From the NCBI GenBank assembly GCA_023053685.1, contig JALIGW010000158.1, positions 62,001 through 126,000 of the forward strand: DNA of 64,000 nt, given 5' to 3'. The notes under the pieces were generated by a model, which was given only the letters and a program-made list of their open reading frames with translations, made no database searches and was not told the DNA's origin. Every line of letters starts with the position of its first letter. Position 1 is the stretch's first letter. This stretch comes from Diadophis punctatus similis. Its lineage: Eukaryota; Chordata; Lepidosauria; Squamata; Dipsadidae. The position numbers and the translations under genes were made by a program. Positions 1 through 10,117 of the stretch are shown piece after piece.

Positions 1-166
1 TCAGGGTAGGCTCGGAATCAAAATTCAAGCGAGAATTCGGCTTTCCAGCACGTGGGGAACAGGAATATGTGTTTCTTTTTCATTTCTGAGGTGTTTGTCA
101 AAAGTGATGTTTTTGGGCTGAATTGAGAACTAAGGCGAATTCCGTGTTAGACATTGGGCTTTCTCT
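1..166 (+). repeat. Reference monomer (A type)
   Basis: First complete monomer, useful as a coordinate frame. EcoRI-type GAATTC palindromes lie at 33-38 and 137-142, and the CACGTG palindrome at 49-54. A nearly invariant core spans 52-105, interrupted by one T/A site at 76. The G/C site at 106 separates GTGATG from GTCATG types. The final part of about 40 bp exists as the two alternative ends X and Y. CpGs occur at CTCGG (13), AAGCGA (30), ATTCGG (38), CACGTG (51), GGCGAA (136) and TCCGTG (143), and these are where most recurrent variants lie. Confidence 0.9.
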
Positions 167-848
167 TCAGGGAAAGCTCGGAATCAAAAATCAAGCGAGA
201 ATTCGGCTTTCCAGCCTGTGGGGAACAGGAATATGTGTTTCATTTTCATTTCTGAGGTGTTTGTCAAAAGTCATGTTTTTTGGCTGTATTGAGTCCTAAG
301 GCGAATGCTGTGTTAGACTTTGGGCTAGCTCTTCAGGGTAGGCTCGGAATCGAAAATCAAGCGAGAATTCGGCTTTCCAGCCTGTGGGGAACAGGAATAT
401 GTGTTTCATTTTCATTTCTGAGGTGTTTGTCAAAAGTCATGTTTTTTGGCTGTATTGAGTCCTAAGGCGAATGCTGTGTTAGACTTTGGGCTGGCTCTTC
501 AGGGAAAGGTCGGAATCAAAAATCAAGCGAGAATTCGGCTTTCCACCCTGTGGGGAACAGGAATATGTGTTTCTTTTTCATTTCTGAGGTGTTTGTCAAA
601 AGTGATGTTTTTGGGCTGAATTGAGAACTAAGGCGAATTCCGTGTTAGACATTGGGCTTTCTCTTCAGGGAAAGCTCGGAATCAAAATCAAGCGACAATT
701 CGGCTTTCCAGCCTGTGGGGAACAGGAATATGTGTTTCATTTTCATTTCTGAGGTGTTTGTCAAAAGTCATGTTTTTTGGCTGTATTGAGTCCTAAGGCG
801 AATGCTGTGTTAGACTTTGGGCTAGCTCTTCAGGGTAGGCTCGGAATC
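100..848 (+). repeat. Duplicated block, partner near 6240-6984
   Basis: Carries two rare private variants also found about 6.14 kb downstream: CCACCCTG in place of CCAGCCTG (near 543 and 6680), and AAGCGACAATT in place of AAGCGAGAATT (near 690 and 6829). Monomer order between them is the same. The upstream copy has one A fewer in its AATCAAAATC run. The copies part company after about 848, where the downstream one continues into the AAGTGAG...TTCTAGC monomer. Boundaries are by eye. Confidence 0.8.
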
Positions 849-1020
849 AAAATTCAAGCGAGAATTCGGCTTTCCAGCTTGTGGGGAACAGGAATATGTG
901 TTTCTTTTTCATTTCTGAGGTGTTTGTCAAAAGTGATGTTTTTGGACTGAATTGAATCCTAAGGCGAATGCTGTGTTAGACTTTCGGCTAGCTCTTCATG
1001 GTAGGCTCGGAATCGAAAAT

Positions 1021-1960
1021 CAAGCGAGAATTTGGCTTTCCAGCCCGTGGGGAACAGGAATATGTGTTTCATTTTCATTTCTGAGGTGTTTGTCAAAAGT
1101 CATGTTTTTTTGGCTGTATTGAGTCCTAAGGCGAATGCTGTGTTAGACTTTGGGCTAGCTCTTCAGGGTAGGCTCGGAATCAAAATTCAAGCGAGAATTT
1201 GGCTTTCCAGCCCGTGGGGAACAGGAATATGTGTTTCTTTTTCATTTCTGAGGTGTTTGTCAAAAGTGATGTTTTTGGGCTGAATTGAATCCTAAGGCGA
1301 ATGCTGTGTTAGACTTTGGGCTAGCTCTTCAGGGTAGGCTCGGAATCGAAAATCAAGTGAGAATTCGGCTTTCTAGCATGTGGGGAACAGGAATATGTGT
1401 TTCTTTTTCATTTCTGAGGTGTTTGTCAAAAGTGATGTTTTTGGACAATTGAATCCTAAGGCGACTGCTGTGTTAGACTTTGGGCTAGCTCTTCAGGGTA
1501 GGCTCAGAATCGAAAATCAAGCGAGAATGTGGCTTTCCAGCACGTGGGGAACAGGAATATGTGTTTCTTTTTCATTTCTGAGGTGTTTGTCAAAAGTGAT
1601 GTTTTTGGACTGAATTGAATCCTAAGGTGAATGCTGTGTTAGACTTTCGGCTAGCTCTTCAGGGTAGGCTCGGAATCGAAAATCAAGCGAGAATTTGGCT
1701 TTCCAGCCCGTGGGGAACAGGAATATGTGTTTCATTTTCATTTCTGAGGTGTTTGTCAAAAGTCATGTTTTTTGGCTGTATTGAGTCCTAAGGCGAATGC
1801 TGTGTCTACTTTGGGCTAGCTCTTCAGGGTAGGCTCGGAATCAAAATTCAAGCAAGAATTCGGCTTTCCAGCACGTGGGGAACAGGAATATGTGTTTCTT
1901 TTTCATTTCTGAGGTGTTTGTCAAAAGTGATGTTTTTGGGCTGAATTGAGAACTAAGGCG
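1021..1960 (+). repeat. Duplicated block, partner at about 2680-3618 (10-monomer offset)
   Basis: Aligned with 2680-3618 at an offset of 1658-1659 bp (10 monomers minus 2 bp). Shared rare states are TTCTAGCATGTGG, GGACAATTG followed by GGCGACTGCTG, CTCAGAATCG, and the damaged TGTGTCTACTTTGG (1803 and 3461). This copy has seven T in the run near 1105-1111 where six is normal, and GAGAATGTGG where the partner has GAGAATTTGG. A shorter third relative, with GCGACTGCTG and CTCAGAATCG, lies near 6990-7270. Confidence 0.85.
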
Positions 1961-2679
1961 AATGCTGTGTTAGACCTTGGGCTAGCTCTTCATGGAAAGG
2001 TCGGAATCAAAAATCAAGCGAGAATTTGGCTTTCCAGCCCATGGGGAACAGGAATATGTGTTTCATTTTCATTTCTGAGGTGTTTGTCAAAAGTCATGTT
2101 TTTTGGCTGTATTGAGTCCTAAGGCGAATGCTGTGTTAGACTTTGGGCTAGCTCTTCAGGGTAGGCTCGGAATCAAAATTCAAGCGAGAATTTGGCTTTC
2201 CAGCACGTGGGGGAACAGGAATATGTGTTTCTTTTTCATTTCTGAGGTGTTTGTCAAAAGTGATGTTTTTGGGCTGAATTGAGAACTAAGGCGAATTCCG
2301 TGTTAGACATTGGGCTTTCTCTTCAGGGAAAGCTCGGAATCAAAAATCAAGCGAGAATTCGGCTTTCCAGCCTGTGGGGAACAGGAATATGTGTTTCATT
2401 TTCATTTCTGAGGTGTTTGTCAAAAGTCATGTTTTTTGGCTGTATTGAGTCCTAAGGCGAATGCTGTGTTAGACTTTGGGCTAGCTCTTCAGGGTAGGCT
2501 CGGAATCGAAAATCAAGCGAGAATTCGGCTTTCCAGCCCGTGGGGAACAGGAATATGTGTTTCATTTTCATTTCTGAGGTGTTTGTCAAAAGTGATGTTT
2601 TTGGGCTGAATTGAGAAATAAGGCGAATGCTGTGTTAGACCTTGGGCTAGCTCTTCATGGAAAGGTCGGAATCAAAAAT

Positions 2680-3618
2680 CAAGCGAGAATTTGGCTTTCC
2701 AGCCCGTGGGGAACAGGAATATGTGTTTCATTTTCATTTCTGAGGTGTTTGTCAAAAGTCATGTTTTTTGGCTGTATTGAGTCCTAAGGCGAATGCTGTG
2801 TTAGACTTTGGGCTAGCTCTTCAGGGTAGGCTCGGAATCAAAATTCAAGCGAGAATTTGGCTTTCCAGCACGTGGGGAACAGGAATATGTGTTTCTTTTT
2901 CATTTCTGAGGTGTTTGTCAAAAGTGATGTTTTTGGGCTGAATTGAATCCTAAGGCGAATGCTGTGTTAGACTTTGGGCTAGCTCTTCAGGGTAGGCTCG
3001 GAATCGAAAATCAAGTGAGAATTCGGCTTTCTAGCATGTGGGGAACAGGAATATGTGTTTCTTTTTCATTTCTGAGGTGTTTGTCAAAAGTGATGTTTTT
3101 GGACAATTGAATCCTAAGGCGACTGCTGTGTTAGACTTTGGGCTAGCTCTTCAGGGTAGGCTCAGAATCGAAAATCAAGCGAGAATTTGGCTTTCCAGCA
3201 CGTGGGGAACAGGAATATGTGTTTCTTTTTCATTTCTGAGGTGTTTGTCAAAAGTGATGTTTTTGGACTGAATTGAATCCTAAGGTGAATGCTGTGTTAG
3301 ACTTTCGGCTAGCTCTTCAGGGTAGGCTCGGAATCGAAAATCAAGCGAGAATTTGGCTTTCCAGCCCGTGGGGAACAGGAATATGTGTTTCATTTTCATT
3401 TCTGAGGTGTTTGTCAAAAGTCATGTTTTTTGGCTGTATTGAGTCCTAAGGCGAATGCTGTGTCTACTTTGGGCTAGCTCTTCAGGGTAGGCTCGGAATC
3501 AAAATTCAAGCGAGAATTCGGCTTTCCAGCACGTGGGGAACAGGAATATGTGTTTCTTTTTCATTTCTGAGGTGTTTGTCAAAAGTGATGTTTTTGGGCT
3601 GAATTGAGAACTAAGGCG
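2680..3618 (+). repeat. Second copy of the 1021-1960 block
   Basis: Matches 1021-1960 apart from a few substitutions and a single-T length difference. It diverges after about 3618, where this copy carries GAATTCTGTG and CAGGGAAAGG while the other goes to GAATGCTGTG and CATGGAAAGG. Confidence 0.85.
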
Positions 3619-3679
3619 AATTCTGTGTTAGACTTTGGGCTAGCTCTTCAGGGAAAGGTCGGAATCAAAAATCAAGCGA

Positions 3680-4320
3680 GAATTCGGCTTTCCAGCCTGT
3701 GGGGAACAGGAATATGTGTTTCATTTTCATTTCTGAGGTGTTTGTCAAAAGTCATGTTTTTTGGCTGTATTGAGTCCTAAGGCGAATGCTGTGTTAGACT
3801 TTGGGCTTTCTCTTCAGGGAAAGCTCGGAATCAAAAATCAAGCGAGAATTCGGCTTTCCAGCCTGTGGGGAACAGGAATATGTGTTTCATTTTCATTTCT
3901 GAGGTGTTTGTCAAAAGTCATGTTTTTTGGCTGTATTGAGTCCTAAGGCGAATGCTGTGTTAGACTTTGGGCTAGCTCTTCAGGGTAGGCTCGGAATCGA
4001 AAATCAAGCGAGAATTCGGCTTTCCAGCCCGTGGGGAACAGGAATATGTGTTTCTTTTTCATTTCTGAGGTGTTTGTCAAAAGTGATGTTTTTGGGCTGA
4101 ATTGAGAAATAAGGCGAATGCTGTGTTAGACCTTGGGCTAGCTCTTCATGGAAAGGTCGGAATCAAAAATCAAGCGAGAATTTGGCTTTCCAGCCCGTGG
4201 GGAACAGGAATATGTGTTTCATTTTCATTTCTGAGGTGTTTGTCAAAAGTAATGTTTTTTGGCTGTATTGAGTCCTAAGGCGAATGCTGTGTTAGACTTT
4301 GGGCTAGCTCTTCAGGGTAG
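3680..4320 (+). repeat. Short duplicated block, partner about 5174-5814 (9-monomer offset)
   Basis: Offset is 1494 bp, exactly 9 x 166. Both copies have a B-like monomer whose Y end is followed by GGGCTTTCTC instead of GGGCTAGCTC (near 3802 and 5296), then C with CCCGTGG, then GAGAAATAAGG and TCATGGAAAGG. This copy has a private AGTAATG near 4248 where the other has AGTCATG. Confidence 0.7.
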
Positions 4321-5050
4321 GCTCGGAATCAAAATTCAAGCGAGAATTTGGCTTTCCAGCACGTGGGGAACAGGAATATGTGTTTCTTTTTCATTTCTGA
4401 GGTGTTTGTCAAAAGTGATGTTTTTGGGCTGAATTGAGAACTAAGGCGAATTCCGTGTTAGACATTGGGCTTTCTCTTCAGGGAAAGCTCGGAATCAAAA
4501 ATCAAGCGAGAATTCGGCTTTCCAGCCTGTGGGGAACAGGAATATGTGTTTCATTTTCATTTCTGAGGTGTTTGTCAAAAGTCATGTTTTTTGGCTGTAT
4601 TGAGTCCTAAGGCGAATGCTGTGTTAGACTTTGGGCTAGCTCTTCAGGGTAGGCTCGGAATCGAAAATCAAGCGAGAATTCGGCTTTCCAGCCTGTGGGG
4701 AACAGGAATATGTGTTTCATTTTCATTTCTGAGGTGTTTGTCAAAAGTCATGTTTTTTGGCTGTATTGAGTCCTAAGGCGAATGCTGTGTTAGACTTTGG
4801 GCTAGCTCTTCAGGGAAAGGTCGGAATCAAAAATCAAGCGAGAATTCGGCTTTCCAGCCTGTGGGGAACAGGAATATGTGTTTCTTTTTCATTTCTGAGG
4901 TGTTTGTCAAAAGTGATGTTTTTGGGCTGAATTGAGAACTAAGGCGAATTCCGTGTTAGACATTGGGCTTACTCTTCAGGGAAAGCTCGGAATCAAAAAT
5001 CAAGCGAGAATTCGGCTTTCCAGCCTGTGGGGAACAGGAATATGTGTTTC
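4130..5050 (+). repeat. Duplicated block, partner about 7282-8210 (19-monomer offset)
   Basis: Offset is 3152 bp (19 monomers minus 2). The order is TCATGGAAAGG monomer, A with ATTTGG, B, C, D, B in both. This copy has a private GGGCTTACTC near 4966. It overlaps the 3680-4320 block, so duplications here are nested. Boundaries are approximate. Confidence 0.7.
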
Positions 5051-8000
5051 ATTTTCATTTCTGAGCTGTTTGTCAAAAGTCATGTTTTTTGGCTGTATTG
5101 AGTCCTAAGGCGAATGCTGTGTTAGACTTTGGGCTAGCTCTTCAGGGTAGGCTCGGAATCGAAAATCAAGCGAGAATTCGGCTTTCCAGCCTGTGGGGAA
5201 CAGGAATATGTGTTTCATTTTCATTTCTGAGGTGTTTGTCAAAAGTCATGTTTTTTGGCTGTATTGAGTCCTAAGGCGAATGCTGTGTTAGACTTTGGGC
5301 TTTCTCTTCAGGGAAAGCTCGGAATCAAAAATCAAGCGAGAATTCGGCTTTCCAGCCTGTGGGGAACAGGAATATGTGTTTCATTTTCATTTCTGAGGTG
5401 TTTGTCAAAAGTCATGTTTTTTGGCTGTATTGAGTCCTAAGGCGAATGCTGTGTTAGACTTTGGGCTAGCTCTTCAGGGTAGGCTCGGAATCGAAAATCA
5501 AGCGAGAATTCGGCTTTCCAGCCCGTGGGGAACAGGAATATGTGTTTCTTTTTCATTTCTGAGGTGTTTGTCAAAAGTGATGTTTTTGGGCTGAATTGAG
5601 AAATAAGGCGAATGCTGTGTTAGACCTTGGGCTAGCTCTTCATGGAAAGGTCGGAATCAAAAATCAAGCGAGAATTTGGCTTTCCAGCCCGTGGGGAACA
5701 GGAATATGTGTTTCATTTTCATTTCTGAGGTGTTTGTCAAAAGTCATGTTTTTTGGCTGTATTGAGTCCTAAGGCGAATGCTGTGTTAGACTTTGGGCTA
5801 GCTCTTCAGGGTAGGCTCGGAATCGAAAATCAAGCGAGAATTCGGCTTTCCAGCCTGTGGGGAACAGGAATATGTGTTTCATTTTCATTTCTGAGGTGTT
5901 TGTCAAAAGTCATGTTTTTTGGCTGTATTGAGTCCTAAGGCGAATGCTGTGTTAGACTTTGGGCTAGCTCTTCAGGGTAGGCTCGGAATCGAAAATCAAG
6001 CGAGAATTCGGCTTTGCAGCCTGTGGGGAACAGGAATATGTGTTTCATTTTCATTTCTGAGGTGTTTGTCAAAAGTCATGTTTTTTGGCTGTATTGAGTC
6101 CTAAGGCGAATGCTGTGTTAGACTTTGGGCTAGCTCTTCAGGGAAAGGTCGGAATCAAAAATCAAGCGAGAATTCGGCTTTCCAGCCTGTGGGGAACAGG
6201 AATATGTGTTTCATTTTCATTTCTGAGGTGTTTGTCAAAAGTGATGTTTTTGGGCTGAATTGAGAACTAAGGCGAATTCCGTGTTAGACATTGGGCTTTC
6301 TCTTCAGGGAAAGCTCGGAATCAAAAATCAAGCGAGAATTCGGCTTTCCAGCCTGTGGGGAACAGGAATATGTGTTTCATTTTCATTTCTGAGGTGTTTG
6401 TCAAAAGTCATGTTTTTTGGCTGTATTGAGTCCTAAGGCGAATGCTGTGTTAGACTTTGGGCTAGCTCTTCAGGGTAGGCTCGGAATCGAAAATCAAGCG
6501 AGAATTCGGCTTTCCAGCCTGTGGGGAACAGGAATATGTGTTTCATTTTCATTTCTGAGGTGTTTGTCAAAAGTCATGTTTTTTGGCTGTATTGAGTCCT
6601 AACGCGAATGCTGTGTTAGACTTTGGGCTGGCTCTTCAGGGAAAGGTCGGAATCAAAAATCAAGCGAGAATTCGGCTTTCCACCCTGTGGGGAACAGGAA
6701 TATGTGTTTCTTTTTCATTTCTGAGGTGTTTGTCAAAAGTGATGTTTTTGGGCTGAATTGAGAACTAAGGCGAATTCCGTGTTAGACATTGGGCTTTCTC
6801 TTCAGGGAAAGCTCGGAATCAAAAATCAAGCGACAATTCGGCTTTCCAGCCTGTGGGGAACAGGAATATGTGTTTCATTTTCATTTCTGAGGTGTTTGTC
6901 AAAAGTCATGTTTTTTGGCTGTATTGAGTCCTAAGGCGAATGCTGTGTTAGACTTTGGGCTAGCTCTTCAGGGTAGGCTCGGAATCGAAAATCAAGTGAG
7001 AATTCGGCTTTCTAGCATGTGGGGAACAGGAATATGTGTTTCTTTTTCATTTCTGAGGTGTTTGTCAAAAGTGATGTTTTTGGACAATTGAATCCTAAGG
7101 CGACTGCTGTGTTAGACTTTGGGCTAGCTCTTCAGGGTAGGCTCAGAATCGAAAATCAAGCGAGAATTTGGCTTTCCAGCACGTGGGGAACAGGAATATG
7201 TGTTTCTTTTTCATTTCTGAGGTGTTTGTCAAAAGTGATGTTTTTGGACTGAATTGAATCCTAAGGTGAATGCTGTGTTAGACCTTGGGCTAGCTCTTCA
7301 TGGAAAGGTCGGAATCAAAAATCAAGCGAGAATTTGGCTTTCCAGCCCGTGGGGAACAGGAATATGTGTTTCATTTTCATTTCTGAGGTGTTTGTCAAAA
7401 GTCATGTTTTTTGGCTGTATTGAGTCCTAAGGCGAATGCTGTGTTAGACTTTGGGCTAGCTCTTCAGGGTAGGCTCGGAATCAAAATTCAAGCGAGAATT
7501 TGGCTTTCCAGCACGTGGGGAACAGGAATATGTGTTTCTTTTTCATTTCTGAGGTGTTTGTCAAAAGTGATGTTTTTGGGCTGAATTGAGAACTAAGGCG
7601 AATTCCGTGTTAGACATTGGGCTTTCTCTTCAGGGAAAGCTCGGAATCAAAAATCAAGCGAGAATTCGGCTTTCCAGCCTGTGGGGAACAGGAATATGTG
7701 TTTCATTTTCATTTCTGAGGTGTTTGTCAAAAGTCATGTTTTTTGGCTGTATTGAGTCCTAAGGCGAATGCTGTGTTAGACTTTGGGCTAGCTCTTCAGG
7801 GTAGGCTCGGAATCGAAAATCAAGCGAGAATTCGGCTTTCCAGCCTGTGGGGAACAGGAATATGTGTTTCATTTTCATTTCTGAGGTGTTTGTCAAAAGT
7901 CATGTTTTTTGGCTGTATTGAGTCCTAAGGCGAATGCTGTGTTAGACTTTGGGCTAGCTCTTCAGGGAAAGGTCGGAATCAAAAATCAAGCGAGAATTCG

Positions 8001-9121
8001 GCTTTCCAGCCTGTGGGGAACAGGAATATGTGTTTCTTTTTCATTTCTGAGGTGTTTGTCAAAAGTGATGTTTTTGGGCTGAATTGAGAACTAAGGCGAA
8101 TTCCGTGTTAGACATTGGGCTTTCTCTTCAGGGAAAGCTCGGAATCAAAAATCAAGCGAGAATTCGGCTTTCCAGCCTGTGGGGAACAGGAATATGTGTT
8201 TCATTTTCATTTCTGAGGTGTTTGTCAAAAGTGATGTTTTTGGACTGAATTGAATCCTAAGGCGAATGCTGTGTTAGACTTTGGGCTAGCTCTTCAGGGT
8301 AGGCTCGGAATCAAAATTCAAGCGAGAATTCGGCTTTCCAGCATGTGGGGAACAGGAATATGTGTTTCTTTTTCATTTCTGAGGTGTTTGTCAAAAGTGA
8401 TGTTTTTGGACTGAATTGAATCCTAAGGCGAATGCTGTGTTAGACTTTCGGCTAGCTCTTCATGGTAGGCTCGGAATCGAAAATCAAGCGAGAATTTGGC
8501 TTTCCAGCCCGTGGGGAACAGGAATATGTGTTTCATTTTCATTTCTGAGGTGTTTGTCAAAAGTCATGTTTTTTGGCTGTATTGAGTCCTAAGGCGAATG
8601 CTGTGTTAGACTTTGGGCTAGCTCTTCAGGGTAGGCTCGGAATAAAAATTCAAGCGAGAATTCGGCTTTCCAGCCCGTGGGGAACAGGAATATGTGTTTC
8701 TTTTTCATTTCTGAGGTGTTTGTCAAAAGTGATGTTTTTGGGCTGAATTGAATCCTAAGGCGAATGCTGTGTTAGACTTTGGGCTAGCTCTTCAGGGTAG
8801 GCTCGGAATCGAAAATCAAGTGAGAATTCGGCTTTCTAGCATGTGGGGAACAGGAATATGTGTTTCTTTTTGATTTCTGAGGTGTTTGTCAAAAGTGATG
8901 TTTTTGGACAATTGAATCCTAAGGCGAATGCTGTGTTAGACTTTGGGCTAGCTCTTCAGGGTAGGCTCGGAATCAAAAATCAAGCGAGAATTCGGCTTTC
9001 CAGCCTGTGGGGAACAGGAATATGTGTTTCATTTTCATTTCTGAGGTGTTTGTCAAAAGTGATGTTTTTGGACTGAATTGAATCCTAAGGCGAATGCTGT
9101 GTTAGACTTTGGGCTAGCTCT

Positions 9122-10117
9122 TCAGGGTAGGCTCGGAATCGAAAATAAAGCGAGAATTCAGCTTTCCAGCCTGTGGGGAACAGGAATATGTGTTTCATTT
9201 TCATTTCTGAGGTGTTTGTCAAAAGTGATGTTTTTGGGCTGAATTGAGAAATAAGACGAATGCTGTGTTAGACCTTGGGCTAGCTCTTCAGGGTAGGCTC
9301 GGAATCAAAATTCAAGCGAGAATTCGGCTTTCCAGCCCGTGGGGAACAGGAATATGTGTTTCTTTTTCATTTCTGAGGTGTTTGTCAAAAGTGATGTTTT
9401 TGGACTGAATTGAATCCTAAGGCGAATGCTGTGTTAGACTTTGGGCTAGCTCTTCAGGGTAGGCTCGGAATCGAAAATAAAGTGAGAATTCAGCTTTCCA
9501 GCCTGTGGGGAACAGGAATATGTGTTTCATTTTCATTTCTGAGGTGTTTGTCAAAAGTGATGTTTTTGGGCTGAATTGAATCCTAAGGCGAATGCAGTGT
9601 TAGACTTTGGGCTAGCTCTTCAGGGTAGGCTCGGAATCAAAATTCAAGCGAGAATTCGGCTTTCCAGCCCGTGGGGAACAGGAATATGTGTTTCTTTTTC
9701 ATTTCTGAGGTGTTTGTCAAAAGTGATGTTTTTGGACTGAATTGAATCCTAAGGCGAATGCTGTGTTAGACTTTGGGCTAGCTCTTCAGGGTAGGCTCGG
9801 AATCGAAAATAAAGCGAGAATTCAGCTTTCCAGCCTGTGGGGAACAGGAATATGTGTTTCATTTTCATTTCTGAGGTGTTTGTCAAAAGTGATGTTTTTG
9901 GGCTGAATTGAGAAATAAGGCGAATGCTGTGTTAGACCTTGGGCTAGCTGTTCAGGGTAGGCTCTGAATCAAAATTCAAGCGAGAATTCGGCTTTCCAGC
10001 CCGTGGGGAACAGGAATATGTGTTTCTTTTTCATTTCTGAGGTGTTTGTCAAAAGTGATGTTTTTGGGCTGAATTGAGAACTAAGGCGAATTCCGTGTTA
10101 GACATTGGGCTTTCTCT
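9122..10117 (+). repeat. Dimeric sub-array, three 332-bp units
   Basis: A monomer with AAAATAAAG and ATTCAGC starts at 9122, 9454 and 9786, each followed by an AAAATTC/CCCGTGG monomer (9288, 9620, 9952), so the local period is 332 bp. Units differ slightly: AAGTGAG in the second, CTCTGAATC in the third, whose second half takes an A-type X end. The AAAATAAAG monomer recurs singly near 11302, 11807, 40468, 46246, 48899, 52877, 56688 and 57847. Confidence 0.8.

Noticed and set aside
133..148. Internal half-repeat: AAGGCGAATTCCG resembling AAGCGAGAATTCGG about 104 bp earlier in the monomer
   Set aside because: Similarity is limited to about 13 bases around GAATTC and does not extend, so it does not show that the 166-bp unit arose from a shorter repeat.
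2207..2217. Extra G (GTGGGGGAAC) as a meaningful motif
   Set aside because: A single one-base homopolymer difference in one monomer, compatible with slippage or a sequencing error.
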